Assembly (NCBI GenBank): GCA_009917555.1
Contig: QZDX01000002.1
Location: 62,001-126,000 of the forward strand
Length of the DNA stretch: 64,000 bases
Direction: 5' to 3'
Source of the DNA: a bacterium 1XD21-13
GTDB taxonomy: Bacteria > Bacillota > Clostridia > Lachnospirales > Lachnospiraceae
Shown here: one piece after another, positions 8,764-17,270 of the stretch
Numbering within the stretch: the first letter of the stretch is position 1
Layout of the letters: the number at the start of each line of letters is the position of its first letter
The notes under the pieces: generated by a model
Seen by the model: only the letters and a program-made list of their open reading frames with translations
The model's database searches: none
What the model was told of the DNA's origin: nothing
Made by a program: the position numbers and the translations under genes

Positions 8764-8821
8764 GGTCGGTATATTATAGACCTTATATTGAAAGTCTATA
8801 ACATACCGACCTGATTGTCAA
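8764..8821 (-). promoter_or_regulatory. blaI promoter and dyad operator
   Basis: Two 18-bp arms (8764-8781 and 8794-8811) form an inverted repeat with one mismatch and a 12-bp centre. On the minus strand TTGACA (plus 8816-8821) stands next to the right arm, with a -10 such as TATAGA inside it. Repressor binding to the arms would cover the -10 and the start site. Confidence 0.75.
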
Positions 8822-8909
8822 GTTAAAGATTGGTATCTATGCCAAGCTGGTAAAATGATTTTTAGTGCAGAGAGCTGCTGGAACAGGGCTTTAAGGTTCA
8901 AATATTTTA

Positions 8910-9251
8910 TCAAAAATTAGCTCCATTCCACCCCCAATACTCCGTTTCATAATAACCAACATAGATTCTATCCCTATTTATTTTTAGTTCCTGGGCGATT
9001 AAAGCCGTGACGGATTTTGTAAATTCTTGATAAGAGCCGGCACTTCCCTTCCCATAAATGTTTACACAAATATAAGCACAGGGCTCGTCTATCCCTCTAA
9101 ACCACATTTCTTGCTCAGAAGAAAATTGTATCATCAGCCACTTTTCGCTTTTTCCATCTAGGCATATGATTGCTTTGCCTAGCTGCTCTTTTATAGCTAG
9201 CTCCTTTTCTTTTGATATCAATCGATTGGTATGAATCTGTACATTTGGCAT
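8910..9251 (-). CDS. MIF-like tautomerase family protein
   Basis: The protein has 113 residues and starts Met-Pro (MPNVQIHTN). The Pro exposed after Met removal is the catalytic base of the tautomerase/MIF superfamily. The length and the C-terminal RIYVGYYETEYWGWNGANF are MIF-like rather than the 60-residue 4-oxalocrotonate type. Family enzymes interconvert keto and enol forms of alpha-keto acids such as phenylpyruvate. The ATG follows AGGAGG. It is the last gene of the sugar operon, 9 bp after the kinase, so its real substrate may be a keto-enol sugar intermediate; that is inference. Confidence 0.8.
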   Translation of the reverse strand: MPNVQIHTNRLISKEKELAIKEQLGKAIICLDGKSEKWLMIQFSSEQEMWFRGIDEPCAYICVNIYGKGSAGSYQEFTKSVTALIAQELKINRDRIYVGYYETEYWGWNGANF

Positions 9252-9260
9252 AATAACCTC

Positions 9261-10769
9261 CTAAAATAAATACTCTACTGCTCCTCTAAGCTCTTTAAAC
9301 CTACCATATAATTTACGATACTCCTCTGCATTACGAGGATCCGGTTGATAAACATCTGCAAACTTAATATGTGAAACAGCATCCTCTACATTTTTCCATA
9401 CCCCACAAGCTACACCAGCAAGAATTGCAGCCCCAAAGCACGCCGTATTCTCACTGTTTTTCGTGATTTTAATCGGAAGCCCTGTTACATCTGCCTGCAT
9501 TTGCATCCACACCCTACTTTTCGCTCCACCACTAAAGCAAATGATTTCTTTTGCACTGATACCTAGCTTATCACTCATTCCCTCAATAATATGTCTTAAG
9601 GACATGGATATTCCTTCCATAAGCGCTCGTGCAAAATAATACTTATCATGCCGTGTGGTAATTCCAAAATAGACACCCCTTGCATTATCATTTGGCTCTG
9701 GCATGCCTGTCCCCTGTAAAAAAGGAAGCATAAGCAGCCCGTCCGCACCAATGGGAATTCTATTCACCTGTTCATCAATCAAATCATACACATTTTGACC
9801 AAACTCTTTTTCTCTACTTAATTCCTCCTGGCAAAATTGATCTCGAAACCATCTCATTGAAATCGCGCCTGTTGAGTATCCATTTACCATATATTTTCCA
9901 GCAATTGCTGATGGAGAGCACGAAATCAGCTCGTCTTCATTCAGCTTAAATTGATCCAAGGTTGCCATCACCATCATAGCAGACCCTAAGCTTTCGGAAA
10001 GGATTCCTCCCCTTATATTTCCTGCCCCCAATGCTCCACACATTTGATCCTGTGCTCCCACATTCACAATCGTATTTTCATTCAGACCATATTCGAATGC
10101 AGAAGCCCTATTTATTTTGCCAATGTTGCTTCCTTGGCTCACAATCTGTGGAAACTTGAAAACAGATATCCCAATTTTTTCTAGCATCTCATTCCAATAG
10201 CTTCGCTTATTGATATCCCAAAAGGTTGTAGTACACAGAACAGAATCATCACAAACACATTTACCAGTCAGTCGATAAATGAAATAGTCCTTCATAAACA
10301 TAACCTTCCATAGCCTGGACATCCTGTCTGCCTCATGGGTCATTAACCAAAGTAATTTTGGTGCCGGATAGTAAATCTCAATATTGGCCTGGCCTGTTGC
10401 CTTGTAAATTGCTTCCACTCCAAAGTAAGATGTAAGCCTTTGTACCTCCTCTGATGCCCTTGTATCCATCCAGGTAATTCCCTTGCGCAAAGAATTTCCA
10501 TTTTCATCCAAAAACAACATAGTTTCTCCAGATGAGGAAAATCCAATGGATACAATATCTCTCGTATCAATGAGAGCAAAGCTAGTACAGGCTGTCACTG
10601 CTTCTTTAAATGCAAGCTCTAATGTATCTAATTCAACCTCAATGACACCCTCACTTCCATAAAGCAAAGGATATTCACTTGCCTTTGAAAAAACAGCATC
10701 CCCATTCTGATCAAAAATAGCTGCTTTGATGGCCGATGTTCCGAAATCCACCGTCAAAATATATTTCAT
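9261..10769 (-). CDS. FGGY-family carbohydrate kinase, xylulokinase-like
   Basis: The protein has 502 residues from the ATG at 10769, which has a GGGG-type site; an in-frame ATG 27 bp upstream would run into the preceding gene. The N-terminal ATPase motif VDFGTSAIKAAIF and the C-terminal FSGGAKSRVWMQM (adenosine motif) identify the FGGY fold, with ASP-type hydrolase domains I and II both complete. The family phosphorylates free ketoses or polyols in the cytoplasm; the substrate is not determinable. A kinase for a free sugar in an operon with a PTS, which delivers sugar phosphates, means the pathway has at least one unphosphorylated intermediate or a second substrate. Confidence 0.88.
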   Translation of the reverse strand: MKYILTVDFGTSAIKAAIFDQNGDAVFSKASEYPLLYGSEGVIEVELDTLELAFKEAVTACTSFALIDTRDIVSIGFSSSGETMLFLDENGNSLRKGITWMDTRASEEVQRLTSYFGVEAIYKATGQANIEIYYPAPKLLWLMTHEADRMSRLWKVMFMKDYFIYRLTGKCVCDDSVLCTTTFWDINKRSYWNEMLEKIGISVFKFPQIVSQGSNIGKINRASAFEYGLNENTIVNVGAQDQMCGALGAGNIRGGILSESLGSAMMVMATLDQFKLNEDELISCSPSAIAGKYMVNGYSTGAISMRWFRDQFCQEELSREKEFGQNVYDLIDEQVNRIPIGADGLLMLPFLQGTGMPEPNDNARGVYFGITTRHDKYYFARALMEGISMSLRHIIEGMSDKLGISAKEIICFSGGAKSRVWMQMQADVTGLPIKITKNSENTACFGAAILAGVACGVWKNVEDAVSHIKFADVYQPDPRNAEEYRKLYGRFKELRGAVEYLF

Positions 10770-10782
10770 GTACCCTATCCCC

Positions 10783-11454
10783 TTAACGAATCTCATCCAT
10801 CATTTTCATGACTTCTATTAGATTATCCCGAAAATCTCCATTTGGGACATATTTGTGATTGAATATGGCGCTGCCCATAGTAAAACCATAGCACCCAATC
10901 TCATTCACATAGCGCATCCGTTCTTTGCTATCGATGCTCCCTGCAATGATAATATTACTTTTCAGTTCCTGCTTCATTTTTTGAATCAGCTCCTCCGGTG
11001 ATGATTCATGGCGATAGGCTCCGATGCATACGCCATCAATACCAGCCTGTTCATATTCCTTTAGCTGATCCACAATCTCTTCGACTGGTCCACGAAGCAT
11101 AACCGGGCTTCCATAGGACTTTGTGGAGGAAGCATAGTATTTTATATTTGAATGAACCAGACATTCCTTCACCGAGGGATAATATCTTGCACATATATGA
11201 TCCGCCCCTGTTTCCAACGCAAATTTAGCCATTTCCAGTACATCCTGCTCTTGATGTAGTACATCCTCTATATAAACCTTTTTACCGGACTGCTTCATAA
11301 GCCTTGCCAGCTCATATCTTTTATCCTCACACAGTCCAACATTTTTAAATCCCCAGTCATCAACTTGCAAGTCCTTACAGGATTCAAAAACCTCAATTGC
11401 GTTATCTACAGTAATGTCATTTAATGTGAGCATCACAATTAATTTGGCCTTCAT
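10783..11454 (-). CDS. TIM-barrel protein of unknown function in sugar operon
   Basis: The protein has 223 residues with a regular beta-alpha repeat pattern. The late strands IIAGSID and GFTMGSAIF look like the phosphate-binding loops of small (beta/alpha)8 enzymes such as hexulose-6-phosphate synthase or KDPG-aldolase-like proteins. No full active-site signature is recognised: the DxKxxD motif of the HPS/KGPDC family is absent. It sits between the FucI-like isomerase and the FGGY kinase with gaps of about 14-17 bp. A phosphosugar aldolase or epimerase is the most natural guess, not shown. Confidence 0.55.
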   Translation of the reverse strand: MKAKLIVMLTLNDITVDNAIEVFESCKDLQVDDWGFKNVGLCEDKRYELARLMKQSGKKVYIEDVLHQEQDVLEMAKFALETGADHICARYYPSVKECLVHSNIKYYASSTKSYGSPVMLRGPVEEIVDQLKEYEQAGIDGVCIGAYRHESSPEELIQKMKQELKSNIIIAGSIDSKERMRYVNEIGCYGFTMGSAIFNHKYVPNGDFRDNLIEVMKMMDEIR

Positions 11455-11470
11455 ATGTATTCCTCCAATC

Positions 11471-12799
11471 TTATTTTCGCAGCTTAACCTCTTCTAAAAA
11501 CAGATAGTTGCTCAGCATTGCGATTTCCTTTGTAAAGTCCCCTATTTTCACAATATAATGGTGATCTAGCCCTTGGCTCATCAAAAAGCTCACCACTTTC
11601 TTGCCATCCATGTCAAAATTAACCTTTGCCAGACATCCCGTTCCAGCCTTTTCCCACTCTTGATCTGAAGCTCCTTCCACTCTTCCTATGTCACAAAATA
11701 ACTTATATTTTCCTTTATCTCCAACAAGACTTAGAACTGTGACCTTATTCGTCTCTTTCATCGCCAAACCGACATAGCATCCCAGTGCACCAGATCTTTG
11801 CAAAAGGACTCTCTCCTTTACTTCTGCTAGAGAATGGGCACTGCTTCCCTCATGATAAATACGTACTATATTCTCCTCTACACTACATATTTCTCCCAGC
11901 ATTGCTGGCTTTTCATCCATCCTACTTAATGCATACTGAAGCATGGTATGTCCGATATCTCCCTCTGTATCAACAACTATATTTTCATCTGCCAGCCAAG
12001 AAGCCTGTACATTCATAAGTCCGGAATATACAGGACAGGTCTCCGCTGCAATGGCATCCAGCTGATATCTCTCCTTCAACTGCTTTGTGGCCATATACAT
12101 TTTGGCCATATAAATACTTGCCTCCTTTGACAACTCATTGATACCGGATCGGGCAAGCAGCTCCTCCAATACAGGCTTCGCCTCCTCATCCTGGATAGCT
12201 TCCGCCACACCTACCAGCTCGCTCATCTCAATGTGCAATATGGTTGTCCCAAATTTCTTCGAGAACTCAAGCTCTTCATTTGTCATATCCTGCGGCCCCG
12301 TTACTCTCCAGGTCTGTCTAGGGCCTATCAGTCCCAACCTCATATGCTTCACAGAGGCAATCGCTGATACAACTTTTGCAAAAGCTTGAACCTTATCCAT
12401 TACCTCCCGCTCCTCTGGTGTACCATAAACATATTCATAAGTCTCATGCTGCCATTTCATGCAGGCCCCATAGTGGTGAACACAGGCAAGCGAATAGGTC
12501 TCATTAAAGGGAAGCGCCCAAAACATAACTGGAACAGACAACTCATTGGTAAAGATATATTGCAGGGAATCAACCACCCAGTTAATATCAATTATAATCA
12601 GTCCATGAATCCTTCCCTGGAGGCTGTCACATACCTCCAGGGCGTCTGCTGGATTACGTACTACCTTTTTCGCGCGTACAACATCGATCTTCTCTTTCTC
12701 CATGCTTTCGCAAACATCTTCAAAAAACTTTTCTGCCCGGTAGCTTCCTGTGTACTCTTGGGTCACAAGGGCAACAACGCCAATTTTTGCTTTCTCCAT
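11471..12799 (-). CDS. L-fucose/L-arabinose isomerase-like sugar isomerase
   Basis: The protein has 442 residues. The overall layout, with an N-terminal Rossmann-like half (KIGVVALVTQEY, GLIIIDINWVVDSLQ, VPVMFWALPF) and a C-terminal half with metal-ligand candidates (E in DAIAAETCPVYSGL and a late Asp or His), fits the FucI/AraA superfamily, which converts free aldoses to ketoses with Mn2+. It is shorter than FucI (about 590) and AraA (about 500), matching the divergent family often annotated only as fucose isomerase-like. It would feed a ketose to the FGGY kinase two genes downstream. The ATG follows AGGAGAG. Confidence 0.7.
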   Translation of the reverse strand: MEKAKIGVVALVTQEYTGSYRAEKFFEDVCESMEKEKIDVVRAKKVVRNPADALEVCDSLQGRIHGLIIIDINWVVDSLQYIFTNELSVPVMFWALPFNETYSLACVHHYGACMKWQHETYEYVYGTPEEREVMDKVQAFAKVVSAIASVKHMRLGLIGPRQTWRVTGPQDMTNEELEFSKKFGTTILHIEMSELVGVAEAIQDEEAKPVLEELLARSGINELSKEASIYMAKMYMATKQLKERYQLDAIAAETCPVYSGLMNVQASWLADENIVVDTEGDIGHTMLQYALSRMDEKPAMLGEICSVEENIVRIYHEGSSAHSLAEVKERVLLQRSGALGCYVGLAMKETNKVTVLSLVGDKGKYKLFCDIGRVEGASDQEWEKAGTGCLAKVNFDMDGKKVVSFLMSQGLDHHYIVKIGDFTKEIAMLSNYLFLEEVKLRK

Positions 12800-12817
12800 C
12801 TTTTTTTCTCTCTCCTT

Positions 12818-13585
12818 TTATCCTTCTAATATTTCCTTTACCCTTTGAGTGTTTTCTATAAACCCTTCATAGAGCTTCTTACCTGCCAGTGGATTCTGCC
12901 AATTGCAATCTTTACATCTCATAACCTTAAGATTTATCCTGCAATCCGCCCAATTGGAATTTAAACGGTAATACATTTCTCCATCCTGATCGTGAAGCAT
13001 ACGGTATGGTCCACCATTTTTTTCCTTTACATAGGAATAAATCGTATCTACATCATCCTTAATCAAATCAGCAAAGATAAAAGGATCACTCAAAGACAAA
13101 TTTATTGATAAATGAAAAAAATCACTGGGAACTATAAAGCAATCTCCTTTTTCCAAAAGAACCACTAAACAATCAAATTCATTTCTACCAACCTCTTTAA
13201 ACAATTCAAAACAGCCATATCCATGCAGTATTTCAAAGGCCTCCATCCTTCTTTTCCCGGTAGCTGGATTGATACCATGGACATGTCCATGTGTTTTATT
13301 GCACTCTCCATTCACATCACATACTGGAATAATGGTGTATTCATAGGTAATACCATTGGATTTAAAAAAATCCATATCTATTTTTCTTGCCACTCTTCCT
13401 GCTGTATAATACATTTCCCGTTGTTCTGGAATACCCTCTGGGTTCTCATAGAGAGCTTTCATTTTATCAAAGGTTCGAATTCCACTGTATTCTGGATAAG
13501 CCGCCTCATTCCATTTAATTCTGTTTGTACCACACTCTATTTCAGATGGAATTCCTAATTGAGCATCAAAAAGTATTTTTTCCAT
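12818..13585 (-). CDS. Cupin-type glucose-6-phosphate isomerase-like protein
   Basis: The protein has 255 residues. The region EYTIIPV...KTHGHVHG...EAFEILHGYG carries the HxHx(n)E metal-binding cupin motif characteristic of archaeal and some bacterial cupin phosphoglucose isomerases, with a later H in PSDFFHLSIN. A C-terminal extension with CKDCNW is unusual for that family. Known members interconvert glucose-6-phosphate and fructose-6-phosphate using Fe or Mn. In this operon it may act on the sugar phosphate released by the PTS before the HxlA/HxlB-like steps. The ATG at 13585 follows GGAGTG. Confidence 0.75.
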   Translation of the reverse strand: MEKILFDAQLGIPSEIECGTNRIKWNEAAYPEYSGIRTFDKMKALYENPEGIPEQREMYYTAGRVARKIDMDFFKSNGITYEYTIIPVCDVNGECNKTHGHVHGINPATGKRRMEAFEILHGYGCFELFKEVGRNEFDCLVVLLEKGDCFIVPSDFFHLSINLSLSDPFIFADLIKDDVDTIYSYVKEKNGGPYRMLHDQDGEMYYRLNSNWADCRINLKVMRCKDCNWQNPLAGKKLYEGFIENTQRVKEILEG

Positions 13586-13591
13586 AAGCCT

Positions 13592-14125
13592 TCACTCCAA
13601 ATTCGTATGATTGTAATCCATAGTAGCTTCCGATATGCCTAGCACATTTTTAACTGTAATAGCTACCGTATCACATGTAATAAATAAGCTTTGCTCAAAC
13701 AAATTGCCACCTGGTTGTACGCTGGCCATAATTTCTCTGCTTGGAATTACAATTTTTGCGTCTGCTATATCTGCAATGGGGGAACCTGCTCTCGATGTAA
13801 AGGCTGCCACCTGCGCACCTAACTGCCTGCTTCTTTGAGCAATTGACAGCATAGAGCTTGTTTTTCCGGAGCTGGAACCTATGATTAAAAGATCTCCTTC
13901 TCGAATGGACGGCTGGGTAACCTCCCCAACAAAATAAGAAATCAATCCCAAATGCATCAGTCTCATTGCCAAGGTTCTCATAATTAGACCGCTTCTACCA
14001 CAGCCTGCACAAAAAATTCTTTTTGATCCAATAATTCGTTCTACAGCCAAATCAATCTCTTTTTGTTCAATGTTGGCTACTGTTTCTAATACCTCTTTTG
14101 CTACCGCTTCTACCATTCTAGTCAT
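13592..14125 (-). CDS. 6-phospho-3-hexuloisomerase-like SIS-domain protein
   Basis: The 177-residue protein is one SIS (sugar isomerase) domain: FCAGCGRSGLIMRTLAMRLMHLG is followed by the GSSSGKTSSML phosphate loop, and a conserved Glu-rich helix precedes. This matches HxlB/PHI, which converts arabino-3-hexulose-6-phosphate and fructose-6-phosphate. It is directly adjacent to the HxlA-like gene and overlaps it by 8 bp, the classical hps-phi pairing of the ribulose monophosphate pathway. The start is ATG at 14125. Confidence 0.87.
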   Translation of the reverse strand: MTRMVEAVAKEVLETVANIEQKEIDLAVERIIGSKRIFCAGCGRSGLIMRTLAMRLMHLGLISYFVGEVTQPSIREGDLLIIGSSSGKTSSMLSIAQRSRQLGAQVAAFTSRAGSPIADIADAKIVIPSREIMASVQPGGNLFEQSLFITCDTVAITVKNVLGISEATMDYNHTNLE

Positions 14126-14744
14126 ACAACGCTCCCCTTATCTCCTTAACCGCCTGAACTGGATCCTTGGAATAGGTGATATAGCTGCCCACAATTACAA
14201 TTTCCGGCTGAATATCTCTTAAATATTTGCATCGCTCGGGATCAATTCCTCCCGCCACCGCACAATGCTTTGCTCCAATAATCTTAGCTATTTTACCTAC
14301 ATTTTTATGGAAGGAAACGCTGGACTGTAAATCTGTTGGCGTATGAATACAGATATAATCTGCTCCCCAGGAACGAAGCTTTACAGCCCTTTCTTCATAA
14401 TTAATGACACTGCACATATCAACCAACACCTGAATGCCTCTTTCCTTGGCCGCCTTAATTGCGCCCTTCACCGTTTCATCAGAGGCTACGCCCAGGACCG
14501 TAAAAATCTCTGCGCCAAAATCATTTGCCATACAACCAAAAAAGTGTCCTCCATCCATGATTTTTTGATCGCACAAAATTGTTTTCTCAGGATATCTTGT
14601 TTTCAATGTCTTGACAGCCTCCATACCGTAGCGTACCAAGGTGTCCGTTCCACATTCCATAATATCCACATAATCTCTCACCGCGTCAGAAACCTTTAAG
14701 CACTTTTCCATATTGTCAAAATCCAAAGCAATTTGTAATTTCAT
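14118..14744 (-). CDS. 3-hexulose-6-phosphate synthase-like (HPS/KGPDC family) protein
   Basis: The protein has 208 residues from the ATG at 14744, behind a GGGG site. It is an orotidine-decarboxylase-superfamily barrel: LQIALDF at strand 1, the DxKxxD motif as DQKIMDGG near residue 62, and the phosphate loops AVAGGID and VIVGSYI. HPS condenses formaldehyde with ribulose-5-phosphate or runs in reverse; the sister enzyme KGPDC decarboxylates 3-keto-L-gulonate-6-phosphate. Pairing with a PHI-like gene favours HPS. A PTS upstream suggests the reverse direction, cleaving a hexulose phosphate to ribulose-5-phosphate. It follows EIID by about 70 bp. Confidence 0.82.
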   Translation of the reverse strand: MKLQIALDFDNMEKCLKVSDAVRDYVDIMECGTDTLVRYGMEAVKTLKTRYPEKTILCDQKIMDGGHFFGCMANDFGAEIFTVLGVASDETVKGAIKAAKERGIQVLVDMCSVINYEERAVKLRSWGADYICIHTPTDLQSSVSFHKNVGKIAKIIGAKHCAVAGGIDPERCKYLRDIQPEIVIVGSYITYSKDPVQAVKEIRGALYD

Positions 14745-14815
14745 ATTTTCCCCTATTATAGAGGGCAGCCTCAAAAATCAACCTGGAATTTTAAAGGCAA
14801 CCCTCTTATCCTTTA

Positions 14816-15643
14816 TCAAAAAATTCCCAAATAAGTACCTGCAATTGCAAACACAACGGTCAACACCAAAGCAACCATCACGCTCATTTTTTTCTTAGTT
14901 AATAAATACCAGAACAGCCATACCAGCCCCAAGCTAGTTAAGCCTGGAATGATGCTGTCCAGAACTCCCTGGACGGTCATTTCCGCTCCTTCAGGCCCAA
15001 AGGTGTAGCCTAGGGTCAAGCCCACATAATTTTTAGTCATCCATCCAAAGGCCATCATAGCAACCAGCGCAGCGGCATCTTTAAATTTTCCTAGCATGCC
15101 AGATGCCTCCAGATTGGTAATAAATTGTGCACCTGTATGATAGCCCAGCCCAACTCCTAAAAACCGGCAAATAAATGCGGGAACATTGTAAGCTAGTAAA
15201 AATATTGCCACACCTAAAGGATTTCCCTGCATACAGAAGCTTGCTCCTACCGCCGTGCCGATAATTCGTATTGTACTTAAAAAAATTGCATCGAAAATGC
15301 CTGCACAGGGTCCAATAAGGGCAACCTTGATGGCACTGATTGTACTTACGTCAAAGTCATCTACTGCTGCATTTTCCTCCTCCATTGCACATACCAAACC
15401 TGAAATAAAGGGCTGCGCCTGTGGAGCTGTATTAAAAAACTCTCCTGTATGGCGTTTTAATGCATCAATATACTTTTCAGGCTGACCCTCATAGATCTTT
15501 TTTAATGCCTTTTGCAAAGAAAAGCAGAAGCCCAAATGCTGTTGACGCTCATAATGCCAGGAAGCCTCCAGCGGAAGTGATCTCCACGCAATTTCCTGTA
15601 GATCTTTTTTGGTCAATTTTTTTCCATCGTTAGAAGTCTTCAT
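14816..15643 (-). CDS. PTS mannose/fructose/sorbose-family EIID subunit
   Basis: The 275-residue protein begins with the soluble EIID segment (LTKKDLQEIAWRSL and the HYERQQHLGFCFSLQKAL region) and ends with hydrophobic helices and GTYLGIF. It forms the membrane complex with EIIC and phosphorylates the incoming sugar through EIIB. The ATG has GGAGG upstream and lies inside the end of the EIIC gene (14-bp overlap), so C and D are translationally coupled. Confidence 0.93.
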   Translation of the reverse strand: MKTSNDGKKLTKKDLQEIAWRSLPLEASWHYERQQHLGFCFSLQKALKKIYEGQPEKYIDALKRHTGEFFNTAPQAQPFISGLVCAMEEENAAVDDFDVSTISAIKVALIGPCAGIFDAIFLSTIRIIGTAVGASFCMQGNPLGVAIFLLAYNVPAFICRFLGVGLGYHTGAQFITNLEASGMLGKFKDAAALVAMMAFGWMTKNYVGLTLGYTFGPEGAEMTVQGVLDSIIPGLTSLGLVWLFWYLLTKKKMSVMVALVLTVVFAIAGTYLGIF

Positions 15644-16376
15644 TTACATCCGCCTCCTTACCCTTGCTCCGTTCCCATATAGCTACAACAATAATAATCG
15701 CAATGATCAATACAGTAATAATGGACGCATCAAAGCTTGCCGCCAACACAAAGCCCAAGAAATAGTAGGGCAGACTTCTCTTATTCAATACCATATTGAG
15801 CAAAAGTGCAAAGCCTAAGGCCGGAAGAATACCACCTGCAATCTCCAGTCCTGTGACTATCTGCTCCGGCAGCCCACAAATCAAATTGACCACCACATCT
15901 GCGCCCAAATAGTAGCCTAAGAAACACCATGCAAATGCATTCAGCATCTTAATGCCGGAAATTCCAAAATGTATCACATTTATGCCCGTCGTATTACCCT
16001 TTGCCGCATAATCATCTGCCTTTGCACAAATTGCAGTTGTCAACGCATAAATTACATTTTTGAATCCCATAGAGATTACGGCAATTGGCATGGCCAGTGC
16101 CAATGCTGCTTCTACACCCAATCCACCATGAATGGCGAAGGCAGTTGCTAACACGCCTCCAACCAAAGCATCTGGTGGAATATAGGCACCCATAGAAATA
16201 GATCCTATGAAAAACAGCTCTAATGTTGCCCCCAGAATCAATCCTGTTTTGATATCCCCTAATACAACTCCCACCAGGAAACCTGTTACAATTGGACGAA
16301 ATGTATATAAGCTTCCAATTACAGAGTCAAGCTGTCCCAATGCACCAATAAGTCCAATTAAAATTGCTTGCAACAT
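15630..16376 (-). CDS. PTS mannose/fructose/sorbose-family EIIC subunit
   Basis: This membrane subunit of 248 residues has six or more hydrophobic segments and the family signature GATLELFFIGSISMGAY, including the conserved ELxxxG. It forms the sugar channel. The start is set at the ATG at 16376, 8 nt after AAAGGGG; a GTG three codons upstream is the alternative. It is the second gene of the operon, after EIIB. Confidence 0.93.
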   Translation of the reverse strand: MLQAILIGLIGALGQLDSVIGSLYTFRPIVTGFLVGVVLGDIKTGLILGATLELFFIGSISMGAYIPPDALVGGVLATAFAIHGGLGVEAALALAMPIAVISMGFKNVIYALTTAICAKADDYAAKGNTTGINVIHFGISGIKMLNAFAWCFLGYYLGADVVVNLICGLPEQIVTGLEIAGGILPALGFALLLNMVLNKRSLPYYFLGFVLAASFDASIITVLIIAIIIVVAIWERSKGKEADVNEDF

Positions 16377-16392
16377 ATCATTCACCCCTTTC

Positions 16393-16860
16393 TCAAATCA
16401 CACTACGTACATCTACTTCTTCATCGCTAGGCACCTGTTGAAGATAAACATAACAATTTTTATCAATCAGGTAACGAATTTGGTCTATCTCTTCTGGTGT
16501 GCAATAAACTGCATCATTCAATTTTTTTGCTTCACTTGTGGGCATAATCCCTCCAAGATTCAATCGTTCAAATCCACATGCATCAATGAGACGGACCGCA
16601 TATTCTAGCTTATCTGTCAAAATAAACAATTGATATTTATCTGTGACACCGCTCTGAATTGCTTTGATTGAATCATCAATGTTTTTGATCACCAGCTTAG
16701 CTCCTGATGGCTTGGACATTTTGACCGTCGCCAATTTAATCGGATCATTCAGCAGGGCATCACTTGCAACCAAAATACAGTCACACCCTAATTTTGCTGT
16801 CCAATAGACACCAGTCTGACCATGAATCAATCGAAAGTCAACGCGAAGCATTTTCAACAT
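16393..16860 (-). CDS. PTS mannose/sorbose-family EIIB subunit
   Basis: The protein has 155 residues. RVDFRLIHGQTGVYW contains the phosphorylated histidine of EIIB-Man type proteins (RLIHGQ, about residue 14). It transfers phosphate from EIIA, encoded separately at 19998, to the sugar. The ATG at 16860 lies 8 nt after AGGAGG. It is the first gene of the ten-gene operon and divergent from the LevR-like regulator across a 410-bp gap. Confidence 0.92.
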   Translation of the reverse strand: MLKMLRVDFRLIHGQTGVYWTAKLGCDCILVASDALLNDPIKLATVKMSKPSGAKLVIKNIDDSIKAIQSGVTDKYQLFILTDKLEYAVRLIDACGFERLNLGGIMPTSEAKKLNDAVYCTPEEIDQIRYLIDKNCYVYLQQVPSDEEVDVRSVI

Positions 16861-17270
16861 AACCACTCCCTCCTTCCCTTTACCCTTTACAAGAGCATTT
16901 CTTTTGTACCTGTGTGTTTTGTGATTCCAGTTTAATTCAAAAAAATCGTAGGAATAAATTTGTTGGTTATTTCAGACACTATTATTGGGATTAAAAACAT
17001 TATTTTTGGCAATTTTGGATACTGAAAGAAAAACCAAACACAATGATAAACAGTTTCGAACAGGAAAAGGAAAGACCTAAGTCTCCAATTACTTAGAGTG
17101 TCGAAAAGCAAGGCTTATTTCCAACACTTTCATTTTCTCCTTCCATTGTGCCTTACAAGTGTTGAAAATCATTGAATCATTCTTTTGCTCACATTTTTTA
17201 CGCTATAATAAATAAAATCAAAAGCCGCTGACCATTTTTATATTTTATAGATGTATGTAGGGGAAACAGC
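16861..17270. promoter_or_regulatory. Divergent control region between PTS operon and LevR-like regulator
   Basis: This 410-bp AT-rich gap has no gene. A 8-bp inverted repeat CAACACTT (17122-17129) and AAGTGTTG (17157-17164) could be an operator. A plausible -10 for the plus-strand regulator is TATAAT at 17204-17209. I searched the minus strand for a sigma-54 promoter (GG-N10-GC spacing) and found none with correct spacing. The promoter of the EIIB operon was not identified. Confidence 0.5.

Noticed and set aside
16861-17270. Sigma-54 promoter for the PTS operon
   Set aside because: The closest match (TTGG...TTGC near 17105-17122) has 13 bp between the GG and GC elements, not the required spacing, and the regulator lacks the activation loop.
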